Assembly: GCF_023898315.1 (NCBI RefSeq)
Contig: NC_064614.1
Coordinates: 375,285,348 to 375,349,347 of the forward strand
DNA: 64,000 nt
Direction: 5' to 3'
Origin: Schistocerca nitens
Taxonomy: Eukaryota > Arthropoda > Insecta > Orthoptera > Acrididae
In this document: in pieces, positions 33,541 to 46,403 of the stretch
Layout: each line of letters opens with the position of its first letter
Position numbering within the stretch: position 1 is the first letter of the stretch
Program-made: the position numbers and the translations under genes
Notes under the pieces: model-generated
Told to the model about the DNA's origin: nothing
Seen by the model: only the letters and a program-made list of their open reading frames with translations
The model's database searches: none

Positions 33541-33732
33541 GCTCTGAGCACTATGGGACTTAACATCTATGGTCATCAGTCCCCTAGAACTTAGAACTAC
33601 TTAAACCTAACTAACCTAAGGACAGCACACAACACCCAGTCATCACGAGGCAGAGAAAATCCCCGACCCCGCCGGGAATCGAACCCGGGCGTGGGAAGCG
33701 AGAACGCTACCGCATGATCACGAGCTGCGGAC
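33541..33732 (-). mobile_element. tRNA-derived SINE (mosaic type) with 14-bp TSD
   Basis: It is flanked by aaagaatattaatg (33527-33540 and 33733-33746). The minus-strand head includes cgggttcgattcccggcggg; the tail is the ctgagcactatgggactta type. It is closely related to 27703-27923 and, like it, combines a gtggtcag-type head region with the tail of the Leu-like family. Confidence 0.9.
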
Positions 33733-33746
33733 AAAGAATATTAATG

Positions 33747-33953
33747 TTTAACGTCCCATCGGTAACGAGGTTAAAGTCAGAGCACAGGCTCGCATTAGGG
33801 GAGATGCAGAAGGAAAGCAGGCGTGCCCCTTCGAACGCAGTTTAGGGAAACAACAGGAAACCTAAATCAGGATGGCTGGACGCGGTTTTGAACCGCTGTC
33901 TTCCCGAATGCGAGTCCAGTGTGTTAACCATTGCGTTACGCCCCTCGAGCAGT
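33747..33953 (-). mobile_element. tRNA-derived SINE, third type
   Basis: On + it begins tttaacgtcccatcggtaac and ends gtgttaaccattgcgttacg. On the minus strand the head holds acgcaatggttaacacactg (A-box region) and gcggttcaaaaccgc (B-box region), followed by catcctgatttaggtttcc. I recognise this layout from memory as a common grasshopper SINE. The neighbouring SINE at 33541 inserted at its tail. Confidence 0.75.
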
Positions 33954-34109
33954 GTTACAGAAGAGTACTGCGACGATTGCAGTGGAGCATACCCATGATA
34001 CCCATGATACTGCACCTGTCGGGGGTTTATTAGTGATTCTCGGCACATGTCTACTGGGCATCGTGGTACACTACACGGCAGCGTTGTATTGCTCAGGGCG
34101 TGAACAATA

Positions 34110-34690
34110 TACCGACTCCCAGGTAGATGCCATTTTCCTTGACTTCCGGAAGGTGTTCGATAGAGTTCCGCACTGTCGCCTGATAAAGTAAGAGCCTACG
34201 GAATATCAGACCAGCTGTGTGGCTGGATTGAAGAGTTTTAAGCAAACAGAACACAGCATGTTGTTCTCAATGGAGAGACGTCTACAGACGTTAAAGTAAC
34301 CTCTGGCGTGCTCATCAGTGTGGGATCCGTACCAGGTCGGGTTGACAGAGGAGATAGAGAAGATCTAAAGAAGAGCGGCGCGTTTCGTCACAGGGTTATT
34401 TGGTAAGCGTGATAGCGTTACGGTGATGTTTAGCAAACTCAAGTGGCAGACTCTGCAAGAGAGGCGCTCTGTATCGCGGTCTAGCTTGCTGTCCAGGTTT
34501 CGAGAGGGTGCGTTTCTGGATGAGGTATCGAATATGTTGCTTCCCCCTACTTATATCTCCCGAGGAGATCACGAATGTAAAATTAGAGAGATTCGAGCGC
34601 GCACGGAGGCTTTCCGGCAGTCGTACTTCCCGCGAACCATACGCGACGGGAACAGGAATGGGAGGTAATGACAGTGGCACGTAAAAAGTG
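34110..34690 (+). mobile_element. Internally deleted copy of the LINE at 8516-10247
   Basis: 34110-34310 is nearly the same as 9095-9290 (FLDFRKVFDRVPH and following). It then jumps, at about 34312, to sequence matching 9815 onward (tgtgggatccgtaccaggtc) and runs to the 3' region (gaaccatacgcgacgggaac, 34636). About 500 bp, including the FADD catalytic motif, is deleted. Frameshifts remain, so it is not coding. Confidence 0.85.
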
Positions 34691-34694
34691 TGCC

Positions 34695-36155
34695 CTAGCG
34701 GTTAAGCTGTCGTCACACAGGACAAGTTAGCTGCTCACATGGTGCTCTACGAGTTCCGTGACATCACTTCCTGTTATTTCACGTTGGAGCACCATAAATC
34801 ATTTCCGGATGGTTTTAAAAAGTTCTTATGGTTATAACGTTTCTATATTCTATATGATTGTATAAATAGCAGCACTCACCGAGAGGAGTTAAGTTCTGTT
34901 CTGCTCTGGCTGTACGTTGTTGTTCGTAACAAACGTGCTTACAGTACTGAGTGTTTTACTTTGTTGACAACCCTGGCTCCGGATTTGAACTTACAACGTG
35001 ATACTGTTTGGTGGAGACGCCGAGTACTCCAAAACATGTATACCACCTTAGGCAACGTAAAAGCCGTTAGCTGCACGGTCAGGAAATAGAATAAACCACT
35101 ACTTCGTGCCACGGCGCGTATATTCCGGGGAACAATGGATTTCAAGACAGTAGTAATCCCCCTGCACATTAGGCATCCATATGCTTTTGCCGCTGTCGCT
35201 GGCCATCACCCGATGAAATGGCTGAAAGAATTCGATCGAGTCGCCAAATATAACAGGTGACATGATGTGTTTGACAAATGTATAGTCTCAATTGGACAGT
35301 ACAGTCAAGCAGTTGTTCAGGAATGTTCTGCAAATGACAAACATTAAATAATGAATAACTGCTGCTGGCTGGGTCTGAACTTGCGACTCGCCACACAGTT
35401 ACCATTGATGCTAACCGCTAGGCCAGGCTGCCGAACAACACATTTTGCAGCGTGGCTCCCTCTGCTGCAGAAACAGCGACCATCTGTTTCAGTACTTCTC
35501 GTTAGAGCCGACTGCCTGTCAGGGAGTGCTGTTGTACAAGACAGCAACATATACGAAATCTCAATCATCGCTTCATAAAATGACACTGCTGCTAAACAGA
35601 GGGAAGATATAGTATTGCTGAAAACAATATAAACCTCGAAGAATGAGGGACCGACCAAAAGAGAATTCCGTTTAATAAACATAACGTTGTATAACATAGG
35701 GTTGAAATCCCAGCTTATCTACGCCCAGCTGTCCTGAAGTTTTTCCACGAAGCTCCAACAGGTGGTCACCTAGTTTGGGAAGACTCTAGACAGAATGAGA
35801 GGCAAGTAATAATGGGCAGGTCTCTACCGACCCGTCAGACATTACGTGAGCTACTGTAAGATATGGCAGCGACGGAAGCAAGTGCCGCAATCACCTCCGG
35901 GTTTAGAGCACTGCGTACCAGTTGCATATGCAACAGCACCATTCCACCGGAATAAAATCTATCTCTTGGAGAGGTTCTCAGAGTCGATATATAGAAATTT
36001 GTGGATGTGTGGAGAGTGTCTAAAGTTGGAGTATCGGAAAACTTACTAAAGCGCTACTTTGGGCTACATCGCGTCCTTCGCCTATTGCCGGACATCACAC
36101 GCGAAGGCGAGAATTATTATTCTTCATTAAGAAGACAAGAGCCCATAGAGGTCAC
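34695..36155. other. Mostly unassigned; one tRNA-like SINE trace
   Basis: The only motif seen is at 35345-35445 on the minus strand, where cctggcctagcggttagcat (A-box-like) is followed about 35 bases later by gcaagttcagaccc (B-box-like). This suggests an eroded tRNA-derived SINE head. The rest shows nothing that I recognise. Confidence 0.4.
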
Positions 36156-36860
36156 TCATATTATCTGTATAAAACCATAGTAGAGCCCAGAGGCGAAGAT
36201 GGACGATGGCGTCTTCTTGTTCAAGAAAATTGAAGACTCACTCAACGATTGCGAAACTTCGATGACAACCTACTTTCGATACTCGTCACACAATAGTTAG
36301 GAGGATGTGACAGCACGACGATCCGCCAGCGCTCCCATACAGCAGACCATTGGCAAGTGAGATCTCATTGGAGGGCTGAGTCGAGGTGGTGTGTTGGACA
36401 CACTGAACCTGTATCTGGACATATGGTCTGGGATGCAATTTCCTATGACAGCAGGAGCACTCTTGTGACTGTCCCACGCACCCTGATTACAAATTTGTAC
36501 ATCAGTCTGGTCATTCGACCTGTTGTGCTGCCATTCATGAACAACATTAAAAGGGTGTTTTTTAACAGGATCACGCTCACCCACATACCGCTGTAGCAAC
36601 CCAACATGCTCTGTAGAGTGCTGACATGTTGCCTTGGACTGCTTGATCACCAGGTCTGCAGTCGGACACATACAGGGCTTCATCGGACGACAACTCCAGC
36701 GTCATCCACAACCAGCATTACTCGTTCCTGTATCCACCGGCCACGTGAAGCAGTCATGGAGATCCATCCCACAAACTGACATCTGGCACATGCACAACAT
36801 AATGCATGCATGCTTGCAGTCAACATTCTGGTCGTTGCACCGTTTATTAACAGTACCAGC
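36156..36860 (+). pseudogene. Tc1-like transposase fragment
   Basis: The + strand reads VSGHMVWDAISYDSRSTLVT (near 36410-36465), VIRPVVLPFMNN, a degenerate FQQDNARPH region (FFNRITLTHIPL), then IGRQLQRHPQPALLVPV and QTDIWHMHNIMHACLQ (36670-36815). These are the middle and C-terminal parts of a Tc1 transposase of the same broad type as 6285-7307. Frames shift and the catalytic residues are eroded. No terminal repeats were found. Confidence 0.75.
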
Positions 36861-37149
36861 ATTTGACATTTGTGCCAACAGCCTTGCTGCAGTAACACCG
36901 GTTTCTGTCAGCTCACTGAAGTTAATCGCTGTCGGGATTGGCAAGTGCTTGAGTAGACCACTGTCCGGATCTGCTGAGTGCTATCGGTAAGCGGGGTGCA
37001 CTCAGCCCTTGTGAGGCCAATTGTGCAGCTACTTGACTGAGAAGTGGTGGCACCGGTCACGAAAACTGACAACGTCTGGGAGAGCGGAATACTGATCACA
37101 CACCCCTCCATATCTGCATCTCTTGACGCCTGACGGCTGAGGATGACGC

Positions 37150-37960
37150 GGCGGTCGGTCGGTCGGTTTTTGACTGCGTGGACCACAACATTCTTTTAAG
37201 TAAATTAGAATATTATGATGCACCGGCAGTGCTGCGGAATGGTTTGAGTCTCATCTAACAGAAAACAAAGTGTGTCATGGCGAAACACCTGTGCAGTAAG
37301 CAGTCAGTCTTCATCTGACTGGGAATTAATTATATGTGGTGTTCCTCATGGTTCCACCGTGGGTCCATTGCTTTTTCTTGTGTACATTAATGAACTCTCG
37401 TCTATTACATTGGGAGATGCTAAGTTTGTTTTGTTTGCAGATGATACAAACATTGCAATAAGTAGCAAGTCATGTACAGATTTAGAAATAGCTGCTATTC
37501 AAATATTCCCAGAATGGGATCATATTCTGGGATAGCTCATCAAACCGAGCAAAAGTTTTTAGCGTACAAAAAAGTGTAATAACAATCATTTACGGTGTAA
37601 ATTCAAGACATCATGTAGGAACCTGTTCAAGGAACATTGTATTCTGACCACGGCTTCTCACTATATTTATTCCTTAATGAAATTTGTTGCAAATAATATA
37701 TCTCTATTTCCAACCAATAGCTCAATATGTAGTATCAATCCTAGTAAAAAGAACAACATCCATAAAGACCTAAAATCACTTACCTTGGTCCAAAAAGAGG
37801 TCCAGTATTCAGGAACACACATTTTCAATAAATTGCCAGCAACCATTAAAAATGTGGTTTCAGATAAAGTACGTTTTAAACAGAGTCTGAAAGACTTTTT
37901 GATAGGCAACTCCTTCTACTTTATAGATGAATGTCTTAACAGAGACTGTTAGGCCAGCTT
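37150..37960 (+). pseudogene. LINE reverse transcriptase remnant (Jockey/Daphne-like)
   Basis: FDCVDHNILLSKLEYYDA-like words (near 37165-37220) lead into GVPHGSTVGPLLFLVYINEL and FVLFADDTNIAIS (catalytic FADD, near 37440). After a broken stretch the C-terminal frame 37677-37952 reads NIHKDLKSLTLVQKEVQYSG, FNKLPATIKNV and FKQSLKDFLIGNSFY, an ending typical of this LINE group. It is 5'-truncated and frameshifted. Confidence 0.8.
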
Positions 37961-38279
37961 TAGTAAAAATGTCTGTTAGATTTCAGATATGACAGCACTG
38001 GCTGACAACAGTCAAGATTAGGTATTTTGTATATGATAAATTTATTAATAGTGAATAACAAAGTTTCATTGTGATAGCATATTAAATCTGTGAATATTAG
38101 CTGTTCCAGTTTACTGTATTTTATTCACCTATTTTGACAATCTCTTGACAAATGATCAGGACAGTAAGCACTTATATGCAATGTTTTATGTTTCTTATGT
38201 TGTACTTTCTGACATGTTTCACATCCACGAGAATCATCTCATTTTTTGGATCTATGGAGCGAAAACTGAATCTAATCTA

Positions 38280-39139
38280 TTTGTCGATCGTGAGCAGCAG
38301 GATCTATGTTAAAATAATTAACGACGCGACGGGCGAACGCATCCCACATGAGACCACTTCTGTCATACTGATGGCAATGTCGGAGCGGTAAAGTTCACCA
38401 CGCAGGTTTAGCGAACGATACGCATTTTCGAATTGCCATTCGAACTTCCACCACAGAAAGCAGGCACTTCGACCATACGGCACAATCTACGGCCATACTG
38501 CGGAGAAGTGGACACAGTTTCGGACGTATCTTGTCTTAGACGGCGTCCGACAGGTCACCATTGATCTCCGAAACCACGTCCCGTCCTACTTACAGATCGG
38601 CAGATGCCTTGCAATAATTATCTATGATGGGCAAACTCGGACCTGTTCTGTGTGCGGCAAAGGCCACCTTAGATCCGAATGCCTACAACGACGTATTACG
38701 AAACTTCCAGCCGCCGCAGGACCACCCACGTCGCAACCTATGCTGATAGCTGTGACCTACGCCACTGCTCTTGCTTCTCCTACCGCCCCGCAACGCCGCC
38801 CGGGCGCCGCACATGAGCCCGACCAAACCCCGACGGAGAGAGCCTCGGACGGCCAGCCGCCTCGGGCGGCCATGACCCCGCTCCGACGCGACCGGCCGCT
38901 GACCCAGTCCTCGGCAACACGATGGAGATCGACTCGCTCACTGTCCCTACGGCGGCTTTCTTGCCAGAGCGACGCGACTCCCTTCCGTCTTCGGACACGG
39001 AAGGTCGCGTAAGGAAACAACGTTCTCCAAAACGTCGCAAGAGAAGACGCCGCACCGTGTCCAGTCAAAAGGAGACGTTTCAGGTCGAGGACGAGGCCGC
39101 CGTCGATCCGAACGATGCGCCCGAATCCGCCGCTGCCTA
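38280..39139 (+). pseudogene. LINE ORF1 (gag-like, CCHC zinc knuckle)
   Basis: A frame reading LVLDGVRQVTIDLRNHVPSY leads into a zinc knuckle, CSVCGKGHLRSEC (C-x2-C-x3-H-x4-C, about 38643-38685), a nucleic-acid-binding motif of LINE ORF1 proteins. A Pro/Arg/Ala-rich C-terminus follows. Upstream words (IVSSRIYVKIINDATGERIP) lie in other frames. Only one knuckle is visible, whereas many relatives have two or three. Confidence 0.7.
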
Positions 39140-39519
39140 AGGAGGCGAGGTGAACGCGTCGACATCCACTGGTGTGCCTGCGCCCGTCCCCCCCCCCTCC
39201 CTCAACCACACCAAAACACCATGAGGAATCTGAACTATTTAATGGACGTAGCACAGCCGAAATTACACCACGAACCGTTTCCCCACTTTCTGAAGACAAA
39301 ATGGACGATACACCGGTGCTTGTCTCCATGCATGGCACGACGAAGGGGTCGAGGAACAGGATCCCTTACGGGATCCTGCGCTGTCGGCGCCTCTCCAATA
39401 ATCATACCTAGAACCCCCTCGGGGCGAGAGGGATGACGTTCCACCACTACACGGACGCTCTTCTGCTGACGCCTGAATGGACCACTCTCCAGCAGTCCGT
39501 CACTAGGACTATTGGATAG

Positions 39520-42500
39520 CAACGATAAACATTAACAACATCCGCTGCAGGGTGAAAATTCGTCTTATGCAGGAGATGTTCTGGGCTTCTGATACTGTTT
39601 TCGCCCTCCTGCAGGAAGTCCACTTGGCCAGTCTCCCAGATATCAATGGCTATACCGCCCAAGCCACTGCGAGTGATCCCACGGGCTCTTGAGTGGCCAG
39701 TTACGTCCGTGACGGGATTTCTGTCACTGATATCGCCTTCCTTCCATCATCTTGGGACATGCCACTCACTGCCATGGGGTCACCCTTCATTAACGTCCAC
39801 GCCCCTTGAGGCACTGACCAATGACATGAATGGGCCCAGTTTTATTCTGAGGACTTCGTCCCCTTGTTTTTATGGTGGTACGACCACTGCCTTCTAGGAG
39901 ATGATTTTAACTGTGTTCTGCCACCAAAAGATCAGGTTCTGCTCTGTACTACGTGCCAGGAAGTGCATATAGTAGTGCAGGACCTCCTGCTCCATGATAC
40001 CTGGGATGTCCAACATAGTGACGGTTTTGGCCATACCTTTCCTACCAGTCATTCCGCAAGCTGTCTAGACGAGGTATACACCTCACAGAAGCTGAGACCT
40101 GCCAAATGGGGAGCTAAACGCTGGCCACTGGCCTTTTGTGGCTATTTCGATCTGCACGGTCCTCCATGCACTCCAATCTGTTTGGCACAGTTGTGCACCA
40201 TGGAGACTAAATACTTCTCATCTACACGACTTGTCACCACCCAATCACTAAGGCAGGGGTAGCCGGCGAATAACGCCTTCCTAGCTACCTCTCGACTTTG
40301 ACATAGTGGACGGACTGCGACCAGCGATCTGGAGGACACTGTTGAGATGCGGGAAGGACTTGGCCGACTGGCATCGCAACACCGTCGACTTCTGCTATGC
40401 GATTCTCCGCAATCTGGATATTCAGCTGCCAGTTGGAACGGCAAAGAACTAAAACAAAGATAATTGTGCTGGCCCGCCGCAAATTGCAGTGAGTGGTGAT
40501 ACAGATGGGGCGCCACGATCATGCGGATTGGAAATTTCATCCCTGCATCATGTAGTCTCAGACGAGCGACTGTGGCGTCGGCAGGTCATCGACACTCTGG
40601 TCACTCCTCGTGCGCCGCAAGTGACCAATCAGAATAACATCGTACATGCACTCGTCGAATACTACCCTTGTACTTTCAGGGAAGACCATGCCGATATTGC
40701 AGCAGACGACTCCATTTTGCACACGCACACCCTCCCCCACACAGAGTCGGATACTTTAGCAGTGGCTGTCACATGAAGTCGATAACGCCGTGGATAAGGG
40801 TGCAATCAACAGATCACCTGGCACTGACGGATTACCGACTGAGTTTTGCCGAGCCCTCTGGGAACTCATGGAATCGCGGTGGACGATAATGTTTCTAGAA
40901 CTGTTGACATATAACCAAACAATCCCATCCTCCTTTGTTGAGGGCATCACCATTCCGGTCCACAAACCAGAACGTGGTTTGACGATTATGAGTAGTGACC
41001 GCTCACCCTGCTCATCGCCGATTATAAGATTTTCGGCCGCTTACTGGTGATGCGACTCTGGACAACACTACCTCATGTCCTCTCCCCAGACCAAACGACG
41101 CCTGGGGCAGAAGTTAACTTAGTTAACTTACAGACTGCCATAGAGGAATGCTGCAACTTCGTAGCGATGGCGGCGGCCTGCAGGCTCTGTGCAGTGATCG
41201 TCGCTATAGATTTCAATAGCGCCATCGAAAAAGTGCGCTACCGTTTCCTGTTTTCGATGGCAATCAGATGGGCATCCCGTCTCCATTCATCGACAACCTC
41301 TGGTGACCTTACAGCAGTGCCAGTTCATGAGTCCAAATAAATGGAGTTTAGCAGAGCCGGTACTCATCCGCCATTTAATTCGGCAAGGGTGCCCCCTATC
41401 CAACCTTCTGTATGCCATTGTCCTAGAGATGCCTCATTGGTGGCCTGACTACTGAGCTCTCTGGCCTCACCCTTCGCCAACACACTTTTCGCTGTCGGGC
41501 ATATGCTGATGATCTCCTTCTCCTCATCCGCTCTGGATCTGAGATTCGAACAATCCTCGAATACTGACAATAAGTTATGGGGCTGCTGCTGGCAGTTCGA
41601 TGGATGTCGCCAAACCTTCTGCGATGTACATTGGATGAGACTTTCAGGAAGGCGAAGTGGCACAACTGCCGCTCGTGCAGACGTTCTGGTACCTGGGAAT
41701 TTCCCCACTGTTAAACACACAGCGGCAACGAATTTCCGTCGCCTGTTACACGTCATCCGCAACGACCGTCACCAGAACCTCCTGTGCCGCTAGGACACAC
41801 ATCAACACGTTGTGATTCTCAATAGTTATGTGGCATCAAAACTGGCCCACGTCGTGTAGGTTCTCCCTCTCCAATTGGGCGCAACCTTCAGGTGGCCCTT
41901 GGCTATTATCTTACGGCTGGTTCCATGTTTAAAGACCTTTATGAGACACCTACCCTGCCACCACGAGATGTTGGCCTCACACTGGTCGAAGTCTGTATGC
42001 GAGCTGCGGCCTTGTGTATGAGTACACATGGGGCACATCTCTAACATGCAGCTTGCTTGAGGTCCTCCTGCCTGCGTCCACCTCACCACCAGTGTCTGTG
42101 GGCTACATCATGACTCGTTAGACTCACTTTTCGACCTTCTTCATCGACTACGGTTACACACATACAAGCCTCCCAGATAGGCATCCGCCCAGAACCAAGG
42201 ATTTTTACAGCCTACTGTTCCACCATGTTCCTCGTAATGTGATGGAGACCAAATATCCCTCCATCTGGTGGCCCATAGGGTGGAATGCCATCCACCAGCC
42301 CTTCCTCCCTACAGTTGTCAGCGCAATGTGGTATCACATAGTCAACAGCAAATTTGCCACAAAACAGCGGCTGCACAACATTGGTTTGTCGGATCCCCAG
42401 ATTTGTCTCCTTTGCCAGCATCTCGACACTGATGACCACCGACTGACCTGCGCCTCTTCGCGTGATGTTCGGTGATTCGTGCGAAAATCATTTCCTGCTA

Positions 42501-42680
42501 TATCCGAGTGCCACGAGACACGAACGAATCGTGAACGTTTCAACAACCAGAGGGCAAACATTTTCCCACCGCCAAATATCATGCCATTATGTGAGTCAAG
42601 GGATGAGCGGTGGGTTACCTACTCAGTGAGGAACCTAAATCGTACTTTGACTTCTGGACCTGTTCACGAATAGGCCATGC
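39520..42680 (+). pseudogene. LINE ORF2: endonuclease, reverse transcriptase, zinc finger
   Basis: The endonuclease start reads NINNIRCRVKIRLMQEMF and LLQEVHLASLPDINGYTAQ (about 39530-39660), then LGDDFNCVLPPKDQV (39897-39940), HDTWDVQHSDGFGHTF and SASCLDEVYTS. The RT has INRSPGTDGLPTEFCRALW (40806-40860), VLSPDQTTPG, AIDFNSAIEKVR, IRQGCPLSNLLYAIVLE and, in another frame, FRCRAYADDLLLLIRSG (catalytic YADD, near 41490-41540). The C-terminal CLLCQHLDTDDHRLTC (42405-42455) is a CCHC-type finger. At least five frame changes make it non-functional. Confidence 0.8.
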
Positions 42681-43180
42681 AGCTCTCGAATACACTCCAC
42701 GTTTCCGAACATTATTGGCCAAGCATCTTCAAGGGGCCTTTGTTAGACCTCAACTAAGTCGGAGAGTGCCTGGAGTTGAGGGCACCTACCCCTCCGCTGA
42801 CGGTGTCTGAATTTAAGCCACCTGCGATCGGTTCTACTTCCAACCTCCACAGATGGGAGAGTGCTCCGTAACTGCGCGGATTTTATTTATTTATTTTTTT
42901 CTTTTTCTTTTCCTTTATCCAGCCTCTATTTTATCTATGTGGATGCTATATGTTCCACATAATTTCATAATAATAGTGAAAATTACAACAAAAAAAATGA
43001 AAATAAATATACAACATCAAGCCTTCCACTTCTGTTGATCCCTGTGCCTCCTACTTTCCTGTGCTCCACGGGTTCGGTGTCAGTGAGGGCGACGCAGTAG
43101 CCAGGCGTCGGGGTTCGACCCCTGCCCACTCCAAGAAAAGAAAAAGTAAAAAAAACGAAAAAGGTGGTAACGTGTACAAA

Positions 43181-43385
43181 AATGATAAAAAATGTGGTCA
43201 GCGGAGCAGAGTGCTACGCGAGGGACACGGGTTCTATTCCCGGCTGGGTCGGAGATTTTCTTCGTTTGGGGGCTCGGAATTGTGTTGTCTTTATCATTAT
43301 TTCATCCTTATCGAGTGGCGTCAGCTAAAAAGGAGTGACACCAAGTGACCGGCCTACCCGACAGGAGGCCCCAGCCACATGCATA
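43181..43385 (+). mobile_element. tRNA-derived SINE (gtggtcag type), second copy
   Basis: The head is gtggtcagcggagcagagtg; the B box is gggttctattcccgg; then gtcggagattttcttcgttt and cccgacaggaggccccagcc. Same family as 31281-31530. It lies just after the 3' end of the long LINE, behind an A-rich stretch. Confidence 0.8.
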
Positions 43386-43389
43386 TTTT

Positions 43390-46300
43390 ATTTCACTTGA
43401 GAGCTTCGATGCCCTCTTTTGCATGTCGCTTCTCATTTTCATCAATTTTATTAATGTTTTGTGTCATTGCACGGTGGTATCAAGTTGAATAAGGTTATTG
43501 TAATGAGAGTATTTGTACTGAGAGCTCAAAATACTTTTCACTTGATTCCTATGCGTGTTGTGTTACTTCCCTGGATTGCCTGTGCGAGGTGGGCACCGGA
43601 GGACGCGACACACTGCGTTTCCGGTTGGAGACTGCACGTCTGCGAATACTGAGATGGTCGTACATCAGTGGGCTTAAGCGCCTGGCGGAACTACTTACAT
43701 CGGTCGAGTTTCGCCTATCGTATGCAGGGCGAAACGACCTGCGAGACGACTGAGTGTTGCAACAGTTTTTGTGTTTACCGTTCCGGCTCTTTGTCTTCTA
43801 TGACTTGATTACGATTTTTATTAAATTATTGTGAGTGTGCACTCCTTATTTTACCAGCTAGCAGGGTCGACCATCATTACCTTTGTGCACATAATTAATT
43901 AGGTGGTAGGTAAGGAGGGGCTCGAGTGCATGTCTCGTTCTCATGCAAAATTCGTCAGTATTAAAGAGGTACAAACTCTTCTCCGCATCGGCACCTCGCA
44001 CATTGAAAAGAAGCTGATACAACCTCAAACATTATTTTGTTTCACTTGGTGATTATGCAGATTCAAAGATCATTTACAATAAAACAGTATTTTACTCAGT
44101 CAGAATAAAGACGAGAAGCCGAGGTTTCTTCTGCTTGGAAATCCATATCTTCCAATTGTATGAATATCCCTGTGGGGCTGTAAAGTTATTTTCTTTTATT
44201 CAGTGACAATGTATTGCGCTTTAATTCACTTCCCTCGGTTTTATTTTTCCCACAGTTCCTATCTTTCCTTGAATTCAATCTTTTGAATATTGCAATCTTG
44301 CTACATTATTTTACAATCTGGACTTTAGTAAAAATGGCAAAGGTAATGTTAATCTGAACACAGGAAGGAGCTGTGATCTAAATAACAATAGATTTACTCA
44401 TTCTTAACATCACAAGATAAAAAAATGGCTAAAGAAACGTCACATAAACATTTTCATTTGACAAACGCTTTCACTAATACGGGGCTTATGGTGACAAAGT
44501 GATCAGCTGGAGATCGACACACGACACTAACCAGAACACTATCGCTTTATCTGACTTCATACACGTGATCCAGGGTATGGGACAAAAACTACGCCACAAT
44601 CAACCATCTATATTCTACTATTCTAAAAATATGGTTAGAAAGCACAGGGTGCTGAGAAACTTATATTGGAGCCCAACGCTTTAGCAGCGAATACTTTACC
44701 CTTCTCCTGGTCAGGGCGCTACACCATGATGTGTTCGGCGACTGAAGTCGTGGACAGCAGCAATCTCTTATTAATGGTGCGCGCGCGAAAAATGTTAATA
44801 CGGAGTCTCGCGTTTGGCTAATTCGGGATGCGGCTACTTTCGTATGAGCCACTGAACCCCCGTTGTGCAGGTTGACCCATTTGCTAGGCTGCCAAACCAC
44901 TTTGACTCCGTGCCACTGCTATGCATGACGGAATATGTCAAATGTTTAGATGGCCTACTCAAGACAAATAAGTACACCCACGTATCACTCATTGTGTGCG
45001 TGATGCTAGAAGCAGTACCTCTGACAGTTCAGAAGGTGACTGGCACAGGCTCTAAGTGGCACATTAGCAACAGTCACAAGTGTCACCGTTTATGTAGAGA
45101 CCTGCAGTCCTTTACTAACGAAGCGCCAGTACAAGAGTGACCTCTTTCCTTTCTCTCCACTTTACTCGCCAGCTCCTACTGAGCACATTTACATCTTAGA
45201 CTACTCCCACCTTAGCACAAGCCAATCATTAGCTGGACTGCCTCATTCGAAGATGGCAGACTGCTTCTTGCTCTACACACACAGATTTGACTAATCAGAG
45301 ACCTTAAAGTTAATTGGGAGGAAAGAAAAAGAAAGATTCAGCTTTGCAGCCTCTTTCCAATGCATTTACGCCTTGCCTTTTGCTAACAACGTGACCAGGA
45401 TGGAGCCACAGCCCTCCATAAAAAGATTGTTATCTCTCCTGTGGTGTCCATTTCGAAGTTCTAAAGAATCGCTATAAACTCGCTAAAGGCCTCATGCCTC
45501 CACAAATATATTTTTGTAATGGAGTCTGGACGTCTGGGCGCCAGTGACCGGTCCCACGGAAATTCGCAGAATGCTCACAGTCCTCTCATCGACTTCCTGC
45601 CTAACAAGGACCCATAATCTGCTTTATTACCGGTCTTCAATGCTTTGGCCACTGCAACGGCGTCTCCTCAGCGCTAGTCAACCTACCTGGACGCGACCGG
45701 TGACCGACTGGCGCATCCAAACGTGTCTGCACAATGAGACCGCAAAACTTGGCAGTCCGGAAATGTTTTCACCCAGGTTCCCAGGTTCTGCAGAAAAAAC
45801 GCGCCCCCCTCCAGCTGCAGTCACCGTACACTTTTTCTGCAGTCGTTTAAATCGGCACCCTATTCCTTTGAATGCAGGTAAAGCTTACCTTCACTAGAGC
45901 ACACAAGCAACAGCATTAACTGCTGCCCACCATTTTATCATGATGTATGAAGTCAGATCATAGCAAAGATCATCTTCCCTAAGAACATTATGTGGCATGA
46001 CACCAAATCAGAAGTGAGAATGCCCTGCAATCTCTCACAACCTCCCAGTTCTTCTCAAATTTATTCTTGGGGAGTGCCATACTTTAAAAGGTTAGTGTGA
46101 TGTGGAACAGAATAAATTGTGACACTTTAGTTGGGTCATTATCAAAGAAGTAAATAAACATGAATTAATCCTTGTTTATGGTAAACTACAGCACAATGTT
46201 ATACCCTGTCTTTACCACATTCAACCAGGGTTCATCCATTCACTCTCTGCTGCATGCCTACAAAATTAAAGTGAGAAATAAAAATGTGATCGGCATACCA

Positions 46301-46403
46301 TTGAGTGATATTCTTGAAGACCCAGACTTATAATCACTAAAGGGTTACAGGGTCATGCAGACATTTATCTACTCATTCATCCTGAAATTGGGGCCAGAGA
46401 AGG
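43390..46403. other. No gene recognised
   Basis: About 3 kb without a recognisable gene or repeat. Short open frames such as 45544-45897 show no family features. Confidence 0.4.

Larger units (their letters stand above)
38270..43020 (+). mobile_element. Near-complete R1/LOA-like LINE (two ORFs, degenerate)
   Basis: This is the longest LINE here, about 4.7 kb. In order it has a gag-like ORF1 ending in a zinc knuckle region, an endonuclease, a reverse transcriptase with YADD motif, a C-terminal zinc finger, and a 3' UTR with a T-rich then A-rich end (42880-43020). All ORFs are broken by frameshifts. Same superfamily as the LINE split by gypsy A. The 5' end is uncertain. Confidence 0.8.

Noticed and set aside
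38757-39338. 193-residue minus-strand open frame
   Set aside because: It is antisense to LINE ORF1 and follows from the GC-rich codons there.
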